A stretch of 64,000 nt of DNA from Poa pratensis. Its lineage: Eukaryota; Streptophyta; Magnoliopsida; Poales; Poaceae. Position 1 is the first letter of the stretch. Each line of letters starts with the position of its first letter. This document shows, in pieces, positions 22,306 to 34,600 of the stretch. A model generated the notes under the pieces. That model had not been told where the DNA came from, ran no database searches, and saw nothing but the letters and a program-made list of their open reading frames with translations. Location of the stretch: positions 20,764,465 to 20,828,464 of the forward strand of contig CAMZMU010000055.1 in NCBI GenBank assembly GCA_947311845.1. Reading direction: 5' to 3'. The position numbers were made by a program, and so were the translations under genes.

Positions 22306-22555
22306 GGGGCGATATGTCATAGACGTTTGGCCCTCACTCTGCTGGATCCAGAAGGCTGTACGAGGGATCGGCAACATTCTCACCGTCAGGCTTAACCGTG
22401 AGAATCTTCATCAGGCTTCATCAACATCGTCACCGACAACTCTTTCGCATCTTCGTGTCGGTAACGAAACAGTACTAACCTTGGTTGTACCTTCATAATT
22501 GTTCCTGACTGTTACGTAGGTTGGAAAATTTTATATTCCGCTACGTAACCCAAGA
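22306..22555 (+). mobile_element. Copia-type LTR, 3' part
   Basis: This continues the interrupted LTR of 12419-13394. It aligns with the last ~260 bases of the related LTR at 35650-36955 (shared GACGTTTG(G/A)CCC, CTCTG(C/T)TGGATCCA, CTTCATCAACATCGTC). It ends CCCAAGA, probably from CCCAACA, and is followed by the GAAAT duplication. Confidence 0.75.
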
Positions 22556-23271
22556 GAAATTGGGGGGAAAATCGGAGAGAAAGAGAAGCTCGCATCATGA
22601 TTTAGGAGGAAGATGACCGTACAGCCGTACAGGAGACATGGATGGGAAAAAATCAGGAGAGAGGGGGTGGGTCCCAATACGAATAGTTACCTAAATACTT
22701 CACGTTGACAAAATAAGGTGACGATGACCTGTGTGTGGAGCTTAACATTAACTTGAGTTGGCTTTCTAACGCTGGCAGAAATTCTTTGCAGCAAGATGGC
22801 AACAACTATTTTTTCCAAAGAGGCCGCTATCAATTTTTTGATTAGACGAGGACAAGCCCAGGAGTGCCAAGTCTCAGACTATGACTAAGAGTTTTATTTT
22901 CATGATTTTATCTAGATTCCGTACTTGAAAAAGATCCAAGCTGTTCAAATTATACTGCAGCCAACAACGCGAAAAATTAGACCGTTTACATATTATACTA
23001 TCCTTCGTTGCGAAAAAAGAAAAAGAGGGCAGGAGCCTCAAAGATTGTCATATGAGAGTGTTAATTAGGTTAATTACGTGGTTTCTCCATCTCCCAACCG
23101 GTTGTGGTCAGCGAAGCCCACCCTTGGAGCCCTACCAACAGCGAGCCACCATAGTGATGGCGGATAAAAAAGCTCCATGCGAGGCTCTGAAGTGCCACTG
23201 AGAAAAAATCATTCTCACCGGATATATTATTTTTATTTTTTCATAGGAACTATTTTTATTTTTTTGACCCA

Positions 23272-23296
23272 TTGCAACGCACGGGCATTTTGCTAG
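23272..23296 (+). mobile_element. Helitron-type 3' terminus
   Basis: CCCATTGCAACGCACGGGC can fold into a short stem-loop, and is followed by ATTTTG and CTAG, then a T. A hairpin ~10 bases before CTRR, with T as the next base, is the Helitron 3' signature and closely resembles the end of the complete Helitron at 47428. No convincing TC 5' end was found upstream, so only the terminus is annotated. Confidence 0.5.
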
Positions 23297-24602
23297 TATC
23301 TGATAATATGCCTTAGAATCAATTTTTCTTGGTGACTTGGGGTAGTTTAAGATGGTGACAAATAATCAAACAAACTATTTTTTTGGTCATGCCAAAATAT
23401 TGGTATATGTTTAGATGATTACCAACTTTTTGATATCCTTTTTCTCATCTAGTACATTTTTCATGACAATACTGGTAAACTAACTCATGGGCAGCCAAAA
23501 TCTGGCTAGCTAAATGTTTGACGGGGTGAACTTGGGTCAAAACATAAACATATCCTTGGTGCACACCTCAATGTCCACTGACCCCTACCAACATTTGGCG
23601 TTTGCTGCACACTAGTTGCACGATTCTGAAAAGCGCAGTGCATCAAACGACGGATCCATCATCGTGGCTGATGAAAAACGAGCGGGGTACGCCTGAATAT
23701 CCACGGACCCTACCAGCATTTTGTCGTTCGTACCACTTGCACGATTCAGAAAAGCGCAGTGTATCGAACAAACAGCAGATCCATCACTCATAGCGCTGAT
23801 AGAAACGACTGGCTGGTAGCCTGGTACGGTAGAAGAGGCAGCGCTAGTATTCGATTCCCGAGAGCGACGCCTGCATTTTTCTCACCAGACGGCTTTCACG
23901 AGTGGCCTATACTTGACCAACAGCACTACAGCAGATATGACTGGATGGATGGAGAGCATAGATATGATGCCCCCGAAATAGCAAAAGCCGGCGAGCAAAA
24001 CTGGGGCTGTGTCCGTGGGCGCCTCGCATCGTCGTTGCGTAGATGGTAGACCGCACCGCACTATTGGTGGCGCGCAGCAAACATGCGACTTCGCGCGCGC
24101 ATAGCAGTACCATACGGGTGCACCCCAAGTCCCACAGCTTGCATGAGAAATGCAGATTAGTCTTATAAGTTGAAGAATGGGGGAACCGCGGTACTACAAC
24201 TTATACTGGATGTGCAAATAGGTCCATGATCAATCTGAGAAGGACATGTGGCGTTGTAATTTTTGCAAAAAAAGACCCTTCTATATTTTCTTATTAGTAA
24301 CACCCCACTGCAGTACTGCTTACATGTGGACCCCACCTATCAGTGGAGGAATACGAATTCAAAATTAAATGCGACTAGATGGGGATTCGAACACAGGATC
24401 GTTTGGTAGCTCCTCATGCAGTTAACTCGCACGCTGTCTTATTGTAGGAAACAGATAAAAAGCACGCGACGCATATGGGATTTCTTTGTCGGCGGAAAAC
24501 TACTAGCTACTGTTTTTCTTCTAAATAGAATTGACACATCATAATTGTCAACACATTCTAGATTGCAAAAAAAATTAGCATGTCGACCGAAAATAAAATT
24601 AT

Positions 24603-24654
24603 CTCCGTTCCGAAATAAGTGTTGACCAAGACACTTATTTCGGAAAAGAGGGAG
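24603..24654. mobile_element. Short Stowaway-type hairpin MITE
   Basis: CTCCGTTCCGAAATAAGTGT, an 8-base spacer and its near-exact inverse (ACACTTATTTCGGAA) end in AGAGGGAG followed by TA. The whole element is one stem-loop. The left end has lost part of the CTCCCTCCG terminus. Confidence 0.7.
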
Positions 24655-25814
24655 TACATTATATATTTATCCATCATATATTATTTTTATTTTAGATAGT
24701 AGCATTTAGTATCTAACTGCTACTTCAATTAATTAATTTGTGAGTGTACGATGCATACGGCTTTTTGTGCACTAATAATCAGCTAGATATATATTTGCAA
24801 TAATTTGTGTTTTCCTTGCTTTGTATCCGTTGTTCTCCTTAGATTATTGACTCGGACTATTCTTAAATTAATTGTAGAAAATCTATGATCACTATAAATT
24901 ATTTATTAGTTCGGCAGTCCTGTTTTCGGTTTTAGCTCATCTCATTAGAGTGCTATTACTTGGATCGAGGCATTGTTTCGGAATTGAACGATTCCCCAGA
25001 ACTAATCTGCACTTCTTGTGCAAGTTGTGGGACTTGTGGGCATAATAGCTCATACGGGTGAGGACTCAGGAGGATGCGTTCGCTATCGGGAGGTGAATGG
25101 ATGGATGGCCAGGGGGGAAGCACCGCATCGCATAGCAATAGCATGGCACAGTCGGCGGGCGGCGGCTCATCATCATCGCTTCACGCTGGGCGGTGGCTGC
25201 CGCTGCGCTGCCTTTGTCGGCCCATTTGGTAGCCGTAAAAAGGACGACGACGAGGCGATTAGTTTAGTAACCTGGTCCAAGTGAGGCTGCTGCTTCGTTT
25301 CGCCGATTAGTTTACACTCCAAGTGTGATCAAGGGACTACTATTTTTACAGAAAATCTCTGCGAGAAAGAACATCTCACATTTTGCCAGTTATTACTACG
25401 TACTAAAGAGGAGAAGTGCAGTCCTACTAGTACTACTCACGCAGCTCCAAAGTCAATTCCACTACTACTCCGAACGAAGACGCGGCTATGATTAGGCTAG
25501 GCTCACCATTAAACTCGTTTTACTCGAATCGGAGTTCGCATCTACTCACTCCGTTCCAATTTAATTGACCTGCTATCCACCACATGTGGATGTATCTAGA
25601 CAAATTAGTACTCCCACTCCTTGGTGCAAAAAAAAAAAAGTACTCCCACTCCCACTGCTCCAGCCAACAGCCACCGGACGGTAGCTCCCGTTAATAGCTG
25701 AGCTGCTTTGTTGCTGACTCCAAATCAAATCAACCACCTCTCCGCTTTCTCCTGCTCCTGCGTTTCTCTCCTCCGGCCCCGATTCCTTCTCCTCCTCCTC
25801 GCCTCTATATCTAT

Positions 25815-25823
25815 CTATAAATA
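25815..25823 (+). promoter_or_regulatory. TATA box of the E2 gene
   Basis: CTATAAATA lies about 95 bases upstream of the ATG at 25917, and is followed by a GC-rich leader containing AAAACCCTAG, typical of grass housekeeping genes. Confidence 0.65.
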
Positions 25824-25916
25824 AAGCCAGCCGGCCCGCGGCGGCCCTCAATTCACCGCCAATTATTCCTCCGCTCGCCGCCGCGAAAACCCTAGCCGCC
25901 GCCGCCGATCCCATCC

Positions 25917-28900
25917 ATGGCGTCCAACGCCAGCCAGGCCAGCCTGCTCCTCCTCAAGCAGCTCAGAGGTACGGATCCGGACGCCCCTCCCTGTCGGGAA
26001 CCGCCGATTGATACTGATTTTGTGCTCTCGTGTTTGATTGATGCAGATCTCGCCAAGCACCCCGTGGATGGGTTCTCGGCGGGGCTCGTCGACGACAGCA
26101 ACGTCTTCGAGTGGCAGGTCACCATCATCGGACCGCCCGAGACCCTATAGTGAGTCCGATTCCCTCGCAGTCGCGATTTCGCGTGCTTGTTTTGTGTGTT
26201 TGTGCCATGCGACTTGCCGCTCTTTAATCTAGCTCGGAAATTCGTTAGTACCCAAGGTTAGCGAGATAGTTTTGGTGGTTGGTGTGGAATTGGGGCTTGT
26301 GCGGTGAGGATTCGTGCAAAATTGCGTTGAATTGTTCAGCATCATGTTGATTGATGGGTCTACATGTATCTCGTGGCTTGAGTATGCTAGTTTCATCAGG
26401 TGGTTTTGTGCGCCAAGAGATATTTTGTTGCAATCATGAAAATCCTGATAAGATCCAACATTCAAGTTCAAATGAAGCTTATTAAGCACATCCAGGATAG
26501 GTGAATTTATTATTGTTAGTACTTGAAATAATATGCAAAGTTGCAAGTATGTATGTAGGTCGCACAAGTTGAAACTATGCACTTGTTTGTGTTGTGTTGT
26601 GTTGTGTTGTGTTGTGTTGTGTTGTGGACACACCAGTTGGTAATTCTACTGTTAACCAATGACTTCAATGCACATATGCACCGCCGCCCACTGTCTCTTC
26701 TGTTCAAATGTTGGTATGAGCAAACTGTCGGTCGGGGGCTATGAAATTTATGTTCGTTTTTCTTTGCGACAAGTAGTTTGGCTTCCAAAGAAACGGAACA
26801 AAGAATATGATAATGGACTGAGGGCCAAGACAAGAAGTATAAGTATGTTCTATTGCTATAATTCTGAGAAGTTGGCAGGTTCTGCCTATGAGGTGTCATA
26901 AGTTACTCTGGACTTGATTAGTGTACTTGCTTGTAGCAATACATGTTTTGTATATGTTGATCTCTTTAACAAGCACACGCTACTGGAACCTTGGGATGTT
27001 CTTACAATGCTGAAATTTTGGTGTTTCCTTTGTTTCAAAGACAGCCTGCAATAATCTAGGGAACTTGAACATAATATAGAATTCTTTTAGTATCAGAATA
27101 ATCTAGGGAACTTGAACATAATATAGAATTCTTTTAGTATCAGAATAATCTAGGGAACTTGAACAGAATATAGTTTTTGGTCCACTGACCTTGACTGTTA
27201 AACTCGCTAATTAAGCAACGCTTCGGTTTGTCAATCAATAATGCATCTGTAAACATGTGACAAGAGATCACATGAACTGAGTCCATTACCATGGTTTTAA
27301 ATTTCAGGCGACAAAAAGTAGGCCTTGTCTCACTGAGAAAAATAATATCGATGCACATGCTTTGTATTGAACTTCATATTCTCTGATCTGCTCGGTAACA
27401 CGGATTTTCATTTTGCAGTGATGGAGGCTACTTCAACGCAATAATGAGCTTCCCACAAAATTATCCGAACAGCCTCCGACAGTTAGATTTACTTCGGAAA
27501 TGTGGCATCCAAATGGTCAGATATTCACAGTTTGAACTTTTAAATGTCTATATATGTGCAATACATCATTCTGACATTATGCTTTTTTCCTCAGTTTATC
27601 CGGATGGGCGGGTATGCATTTCTATTCTTCACCCACCTGGTGATGATCCCAACGGATACGAGCTTGCGAGTGAGCGTTGGACTCCAGTGCATACGGTACT
27701 GCTTCTTATGGTCTACTGCGCTAACAGTTTGCTTCTTTCCTGTTTGTTACGTGATAGCACCTTTATAGATTTTTCTGCTCTGTGTTGCCAAACATCATCA
27801 CACAGCATTCGAAAGAAAAATGAAACCTTATACTGCAATGAAATGCAAACCTTTTAAGTTCATTGATAGATCTGCAATATCTTATAATTTCTAATGTTTC
27901 TCAACGCTTGATGAATTATCATCGCTACTTCCAGTAATTTTAACTAAAATTTTCAACTGAGAACAACCTTAGTGGTAAAAAGCGCAACTAATCATAACTT
28001 GGCTCTATTTATGCCATTGTCTCATAGAACATGTTGATGTCTTTCTCGTGGAATTCCTGTCATGTTAGTTTCTTTTCTCTTAATAACCATACTTAAATCT
28101 TCTGAAAAAGCTTACTCTGTACACTGATGATGCAAATTCTTGAAAAAAAAATACCAGAGGGGCTCAACTTCTTGCAAGTTATTTGCTTTTGGATCCATAT
28201 CAGATAGCGATGTCATCGTCATGTTAATTCCATCTTTGAATACAGTTTCTCTTTAAACATGCTACCTGTTTGTTTCCATACTGGTAGTTCTGAGGAAAAA
28301 ATATTAAGCATTTTACGCTTGATTGGAGTGCTCTCTGATCAGATATTTTGTTTCCTTCTTATTTTTTGACCTACAGTGGAATAATGACAATGCACTTGTC
28401 AATGTTTGTATATGCAGGTTGAGAGTATACTTCTGAGCATCATTTCGATGCTTTCTAGTCCAAATGATGAATCACCAGCAAATATCGAAGCAGCTGTAAG
28501 CTTACTATAACAATTACTATGGATCTTTCCCTGACGCTCTGTTTGTGTACATGAAAAATCATCTTATACCCGTGTTTTCTTTAACTTTTAATGATTTTTG
28601 GTGAAGTAGGTGCCATCAATTCATATCGTATGTAATAGCACATACAGTTTCTACTTGCCAATGCTGATAATGTTGCGCTGACAGTCATAAATAGTTAATT
28701 GTTGTGAAAGTAAAGTCACAATATGGTAAACATCAAGGATTAAGTGTCGCTCGACAAGTCGCGACAAGTCGCACGACTTGTCTACTTGTCGGTACCCCAG
28801 CGACAAGTTCAAAACCTCGACAAGTTGCGACAAGTCACGACTTGTCGCGCGACTTGTCTACTTGTCGGTACCCGAGCGACAAGTTGCGACAGGTCGACTC

Positions 28901-30226
28901 GTAATCCTTGGTAAACATCCACCATAGAGAGGCTGGACAGTGATGATTTAAAGTAGAAAACATTGCTACAGACTTTATTTATTTTTACTTAGCTTCCAGA
29001 AATTACTGCCTCGTCTTTGATAGAGCTGAGCAAACATATAAACCATGAAGCTCGCCAGAACTATTCGATGGGGACACACACAGCTACAGTTGTTTACTGC
29101 TAACCTAACTCTGCAAGTCCTGCGCTTGCCCATATGTGATGTCACTGCTTCTGTCTGCACACACATTTCCAGTATTAAATTTAACTTCTTGGTCAGAAGT
29201 CATTATCAAATCTTTCCTTGAGGCCATCCTGGTGGAGACAGATCTCCACCAGTTTTTTTTTTTTTTGAGACATAGAACGCCCCACTCCATTAATTCATAG
29301 ACGCAGCAGCATCGCTCATCACCAGCACAGATTCAGAGTTAGGCATTGTCTCGTGCCACAGGCGACTCGAGTCCTGACCACTAGCTCCTAACGCCGCAAG
29401 GCTGTGTGCAACCTTATTACAAGTCCGTGGGCGAAATAGACAGGAAAACGAACTAAAGTTTAACTGACAGAAAATGTGAATGTCACGATATAGCATTCCC
29501 TCTGGTGCCCTATCAAATTCCTGCGATTGGATGGCTCGAATGAGATTAGCCGAGTCAGATTCGATGATGACTGTGGACATGCCCCAGTCTGCCACTTTGT
29601 GCACAGAGTTTACACACGCTTGCGCTTCCGCCTGCGCTGGAGACGCGACAGCTTCAAGCTTCCCTGCACCTGCTCCTCGGACATCCCCCAGATTGTCTCT
29701 AATGACAAAGCCCCAGCCGCCCTTCTTACCGTCCGCAGTTTGTTAAGGCTACCTAATAAAGTGTACATTTTTATGAAATACTGTCGGTGTTGAAAACTGG
29801 GTTTGGCTTAAACCAGTGAAAACCAGCCAAACCAAAACTGAACCTGCGTGCTAGTCTCGGCTCCAGGGGTGTGATTTGCTAGTTCCGAAAATAGATAGCG
29901 AGGTTCTGAATGGTTTGTGGAAAACGTTGTTGAACACCCATAAATACTTAGATAGCTCTTCGGTTTCTCAACCTTGCAACATTTGTTAATTCACCCACGT
30001 GACATTTGGGTTGTCTTTTTGCTGCATGGAAATATTGTTGCTACAGTGGTGGGAATACCTTTTTAAAAGTGGTGGAAACTTTTCTTTATGCGCTCCTTAA
30101 TGGATCTCTTTATAGCTTGGAATTTCACCTGTTTTGTTTCTTGAGCAGAAAGACTGGAGAGACAAGCGGGATGAGTTCAAGAAAAAGGTTAGGCGTGCCG
30201 TTCGGAAATCTCAGGAAATGCTCTGA
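25917..30226 (+). CDS. Ubiquitin-conjugating enzyme E2, UBE2G/UBC7-like, six exons, one-base deletion in exon 3
   Basis: E2 enzymes carry ubiquitin as a thioester on a catalytic Cys and pass it on with an E3; the UBE2G/UBC7 group serves ER-associated degradation and other chain building. Exons: 25917-25968, 26047-26149, 27419-27515, 27595-27695, 28428-28495, 30149-30226, all with GT-AG borders. Features: helix 1 (SLLLLKQLRDLAKHP), the IIGPPETLYDGG block, the catalytic Cys in GRVCISILHPPGDD in exon 4, and the extra loop after it that marks this group. The expected protein is about 166 residues. Oddity: in exon 3, NS-P-P should read AGC CCT CCG, but one C is missing at about 27472-27474. The literal frame shifts before the active site and stops in exon 5. 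All other exons and borders are intact, so this is either a fresh loss of function or a sequence error. Intron 5 holds a MITE and an antisense LINE tail. Confidence 0.88.
26587..26626. repeat. (TTGTG)n microsatellite in E2 intron 2
   Basis: About eight perfect copies of the pentamer GTGTT/TTGTG. Confidence 0.9.
27051..27173. repeat. 47-bp tandem repeat, 2.6 copies, in E2 intron 2
   Basis: The unit starts ATAATCTAGGGAACTTGAAC at 27051, 27098 and 27145, an exact 47-base period. Copies are nearly identical, with one C(A/G)TAA change in the last. Confidence 0.92.
28735..28909. mobile_element. Mutator-like MITE (175 bp) made of CGACAAGTCG palindromes, in E2 intron 5
   Basis: The ends AAGGATTA and TAATCCTT are inverted, flanked by the 10-bp direct repeat GGTAAACATC (28725-28734 and 28910-28919). 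A TSD of 9-11 bp points to the Mutator superfamily. Inside, the motif CGACAAGT and its complement ACTTGTCG recur about a dozen times in two ~74-bp half-units, each containing CTACTTGTCGGTACCC. Confidence 0.72.
29253..29746 (-). mobile_element. 5'-truncated LINE tail with RNase H domain, antisense in E2 intron 5
   Basis: On the minus strand, an open frame from about 29746 down to 29290 codes for a plant LINE-type RNase H domain: GGWGFVIRDN near the start, the acidic Glu in the PAQAEAQA helix, ESDS at the third acidic site, and a C-terminal NKVAHSLAALG. It ends in a poly-A tail, seen as a T run at about 29253-29266 on the plus strand. The rest of the LINE (endonuclease, RT) is absent, as usual for incomplete target-primed insertions. 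No clear TSD was found. Confidence 0.8.
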
Positions 30227-31542
30227 ATAAAATGGGAGTACCGGGGAAGTTAGCCATGCCTTATCAGGTGTGCAAGGTTTTGCTGTGGATCTCCAAATGC
30301 CCATCCGGCGATAGCAATTTCACCTTTCCCCTGTTTCCATTAAGTGCGTCTCCAGTGGCGGTCTGGGAACCGGAGCGTTGTTATATTTGTGTGGCTTGGG
30401 CAATCATGATTGAGAAACTTGGGAGAGCTGCCACATAACATAACATTTGTAACGAACCTGATATAAAAGGACACCTGCATGATGAGCTGATTGTTGAAGT
30501 CTAATACTGAACACTGTGTGGATGGGTGCAATATGTTGTCTCAAATCAATTCTTCGTAGAAACTGGTACTCCGTCCCATTTAGGCGGCACAAATACTTGT
30601 ACAAGTTTGACCAACATAACATGAATTATGTCCTGAAAGTTATGCTGTTGGATTCATATTTGAATAAAGATTCCAATTGTATATACATTTTATAACAAGT
30701 GAGATATATTATTGATCAAATTAGTAGTTATTAAAGTTAAAACACTAGAAACGACGACATGCATTGAGACGGAGGGAGTATTATCCCTGTAGGGAAGTCA
30801 CTCCTCTGAACTTGCAGATGACCTGAGCTTGATTTGTCATCAGTATCACAGATGCATAGAATGGCACCATGCTGTGCAGCCGTCAGAATTGTCAATGCAA
30901 TGGTCTTTTTTGAAAACGCCAGTCCTCTGGTAGTTTAGTACCTCAGTTGTCTATAGATACTGTTGTCCTTGCATGCCTGCATAGTATATCTTTCTTAGTT
31001 ACGATAATCCATTTTCATACATCTAGAAGATTAAAATGATTATTACTACAAGTGCAGCTTTACAAAATCATACACACAAACAATTCAATCTCTCTACAAA
31101 AATTTCACAAAATACAGCAAAGTTGTAGCCGTGTCAAGCGTGTTACAACTTCACAAACAACCAGCCCATGACCACAAGTTCTGGATAATGATGAGCCACT
31201 GGCAACCAGTCTTCCCTGGGAATGAATGGTCCCATCTCTTCCACACAATTTTTTTACACCAACAGTCACCAGAGAGCACACGCAATGGACAAGCCATTGG
31301 GGTAAAAATGGATGATAACCCTTAAAAAAAATGGCTGAGAGGCTTGGCAATGCATGAGCACATGTGAAATTCTGCACTCCGTGACAATCCTCCTCGAAGG
31401 CAGCTGGGGTCTTGGGACCAATCTTGTTCACAAGAACCCTGAATACCTTGTGGGTGATGCCAGTATGTCGCTGTCTGCTGAAAAACACAAGAAACAAAAC
31501 AGATGCTCAGACCAAAAAATCCTCAATAAAACCACGGCAAAT
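30227..31542. other. 3' flank of the E2 gene, no gene
   Basis: Contains the probable 3' UTR, a Stowaway MITE (30569-30778) and, on the minus strand at about 31325-31480, an open stretch preceded by an acceptor-like TTTTTCAG that I cannot assign. Confidence 0.45.
30569..30778. mobile_element. Stowaway-like MITE (210 bp)
   Basis: The left end CTCCGTCCCATTTA (a shortened CTCCCTCCGTCCCA) and right end GACGGAGGGAG are flanked by TA at 30567-30568 and 30779-30780. Interior AT-rich, non-coding. Confidence 0.75.
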
Positions 31543-31615
31543 TGATCATAGTGGGATTCGAACCCACGACCTATAGATTCGGAATCTAACGCGATATCCA
31601 CTTCGCTATATGACC
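31543..31615 (-). tRNA. tRNA-Arg (anticodon CCG)
   Basis: On the minus strand a 73-nt cloverleaf can be drawn by eye. The acceptor stem GGTCATA pairs with TATGATC (one G-U), the D stem GCGA with TCGC, the anticodon loop is TTCCGAA (anticodon CCG, Arg), the variable loop is AGGTC, and the T arm is GTGGG-TTCGAAT-CCCAC. The discriminator is A. Position 27-43 is a T-T mismatch at the end of the anticodon stem, the only flaw. The internal A box (TAGCGAAGTGG) and B box (GGTTCGAATCC) match Pol III consensus. A TTTT terminator follows about 12 bases downstream and CAA motifs lie just upstream, as in active plant tRNA genes. No intron. It lies alone. Confidence 0.93.
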
Positions 31616-34600
31616 ATTCTTGATTTCATTGCAGAATTTTGATACATGAGGCATCTAACATCCATCCATGTCCTATCTTCAAAGAAGCACAGGAGACAAC
31701 AGACAATGTTAAGGCCCACAGATACCAACCAGTAGTAACATCCAAAACTAAAACAAAATGATTTGATATGTATAACCACAGTGACTGTAAATCAAGTGTA
31801 TTGTAAATCAAAATAATGTCAATTTTTCAATAGGGGAATAAAGCAAACTCGTCTGAGGTTCCAAATTTTATAGAATGATGACTACATCATGGTGATTGGT
31901 GAAGCTCCCAAATATGCAACACATACAGTTTCTAGGTAAATCAGAAAAAGGCTTTTGATTAACCGGGTGTTTTGGATCGATTTCACCTGCTGTGCTTGTT
32001 TAGTTCAGTCGTTACCGGCTGAGTCTACCAACAGGTTGGTTTCGTTTGGTTTCATGTAGGAAATAATTGGGTATGGTCAGGTACTCAGGTATGGACTTTA
32101 ACGATCCTAGTTCCAAACAGGTTTGACCCATAGTTCACACCCAGTGGGTGAGATTGGTTTGATGTTGGCCTCTCCTGCCCACTGTGTAGCCGCTGATCCC
32201 ACCTCCGTGACAGCACCGACAACGGCAGGCTGAGGCTCCACGGCTACCCGTAGCTGACGACGATAATGCAGCTCCACTGTTGGGGCTGGCTTGCTCCGGC
32301 GGCTTGGGCTGGCTTGCCACCAGGTGACCGGCAACAGAGGCGGCGGCGACGGTTGGTGCTGCGCGGCCATGAAGATGTAGTAGAATAGCAACAGCTTTCG
32401 ATCGAGGTTTTTCTCCTTGTGTGCTCGATGTGGATTCGTAGAGCAGCGGGTGTGACTGAGACAGGCAGCAGAGTAACGAGCTCTTCAATCTTTCTCCCCT
32501 AAGCCACAGTGAGCCGACGCCGACATGGCTCATTTCTCCTCTGCTTCCTCTTGCTTGTCAACAGGCGCGCACACACGCACGAGTGGAATTGGAGCCTCAC
32601 ATGGTGTGGTAGCAGCACAAGGGCGCTGCAGATCAGCAGCGTAAGTCCATCGATCCTGTTTTCTGCAGTACTCGTAACTGACAGGTCGGCCGTGTTAAAT
32701 ATAATCTTGTGCTTACCAAGTACCTGATCCTACACACATGTCGGCAGTGCACTAGCTTAGTGGTTCAGGTAGTGTAGTACAGAAGAGATGAGTGGTAACT
32801 AAGTTCAGTTTCGGTGGAAAGATTGATTATGTTTGGTTTTAGTTGGGCTGAAGGAATTATCAAATGGGTGTAGATGAGGTTGGGTTGCCAACTTTATTCA
32901 AGCGGGTACCATTGAGGCATGGTGCAGTTCTCAAACCATTCTCGGGTTTAGTTCTAGGTGATTCATTATCAACTCGAAAATGATGGCTGCGGTAGCAAGA
33001 ACGCGCTGTCTACATAATCTTGTATGGAGGGAGCATATCAGTGGCACACTGCAAAAAGGGAAAGGAAAATTCAAGGCACAAACACAGGAAACACATAAAT
33101 TAGGTGTATGTGCATCAATCAGGTCTTCAGAAATGCCCCGTGGTTCCATAGGTTTCCAATCGGGAGGACGAGCTAGGAAAGCAACCGCCGCCACCAAAAC
33201 AATATATTTGCTTAGGTTTCCATGGCACGAACTCTACCACCACCTGCGCGTTGACCAATATGTTTGCTACGCTTAAGCAGACAAGAATTCAAGCAGATCT
33301 GACCTAGTAACTCCCGAGACGGTTGATCGATTTGGAAGGCCTAACACGTTGTGCGGCTAGGCGGATCAGATCTCGGCCGAAGCGACCAAATCTTTGCAGA
33401 AAGGGATCTGACGATGGGTTCGGGTCTTGGCCGTGGGCATGGGCGGATGGGCCATGGGGGTGGCGAGAGATGGAATAGAGTGTACCTGCGATGCATCATG
33501 CATCAGTATGACGACGAGGACATGACTGATTAAACGGGCTGCCGGAGAGCTCGGTTTCGGTCCCGCTGGAGGCGCGCCGCCGGTGATCAGCTGTCTCCGT
33601 TCAGAGGGCTCTGGCGTGCCGGAACCGCGATTTTTTTTTTTTTTAGGGGAGGAAGTGAGGAACCGCGATCTGTACGAGGGAGGGTGGCGGAAAGAGACTC
33701 CGCGCGAAACTGTGCTGCTTCGCGTTGTGGCCCGTGGCAGTGCTTATCTGCGGCCTGATAGAAGGTTTACGATCTGTCTGAACCATGCAAAAAAAATAGC
33801 GCGATATAGCGTTTTGAGAGTTCTCTTTGCTAAATTAATCAGTGCTTTTCTAATTAGGGAACGTGTCCATAGAGTCTTTCGATTCGGTGGTTAGCATTCT
33901 TACTTTAGGGATGGAGTGACCAAATACCCGAGTGCATGTATCGAATCTTTTTAGAATCCAAAAATTTAAAACTAATTATCATATAAACTATTTATCGAAT
34001 TGAAGATCTGTTTTCACAACCGGGTTTGTCTCGATGAGTAATTTAAAACAAGATCTCATCTTCATATTTTAACTTTCTTTTTCGTCGTCAGTTACGAGAT
34101 TATAATACTGTACTTACTGTTAACAGTTACCAGCCAAATAATACAGTTACCAGATTTTTAAATGTTTTTTTGTCATATCCAAGATCTGCAAGTCTAGAAA
34201 GTGAGTATTCGATCCACTTTCAAACACGTAAAATATGACATTACCATTAGAAAAAAATTATGTTTGGTGAGAAACAAAATTCAAAACTATGGTAACAATT
34301 CTGATTTTAACCTGATAACCAACTTGACTATACCTGCTAAACAAGTGAATGTAATATGGTAACTAAAGGTCTAAAAAAAGTTATCAAAACATATCAACAT
34401 GTGATCTAGATTTGAAGATTCGTCAAGACAAAACCAACCGTGAAAACGATCTAAAATTCTATTTACGATTTAGCAGATAAAATATTTTAAAATTTGAAAA
34501 CCAAAGCATTCTACGATGGTTGGCTGCATGCATGTGTTGGTTACCATATTTTGACCGTAAACCTAATCTAGGGTACGTGCCTTTAGTAGCACAGTACATT

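Larger units (their letters stand above)
22561..25814. other. Intergenic, no gene
   Basis: AT-rich sequence with no supported coding region. It contains a Helitron-type 3' terminus (23272-23296), a small hairpin MITE (24603-24654) and two loose copies of a segment with 'ACGATTC(T/A)GAAAAGCGCAGTG' near 23620 and 23742. Confidence 0.5.

Noticed and set aside
24360..24450. Second tRNA-like (B-box) segment, GGGGATTCGAAC
   Set aside because: Only one short box-like match, without an A box, T-tail or duplication at the right distance.
31105..31497. 130-codon minus-strand frame with an acceptor-like upstream sequence
   Set aside because: The part near 31330-31480 looks slightly coding, but no family, start or partner exons could be identified.
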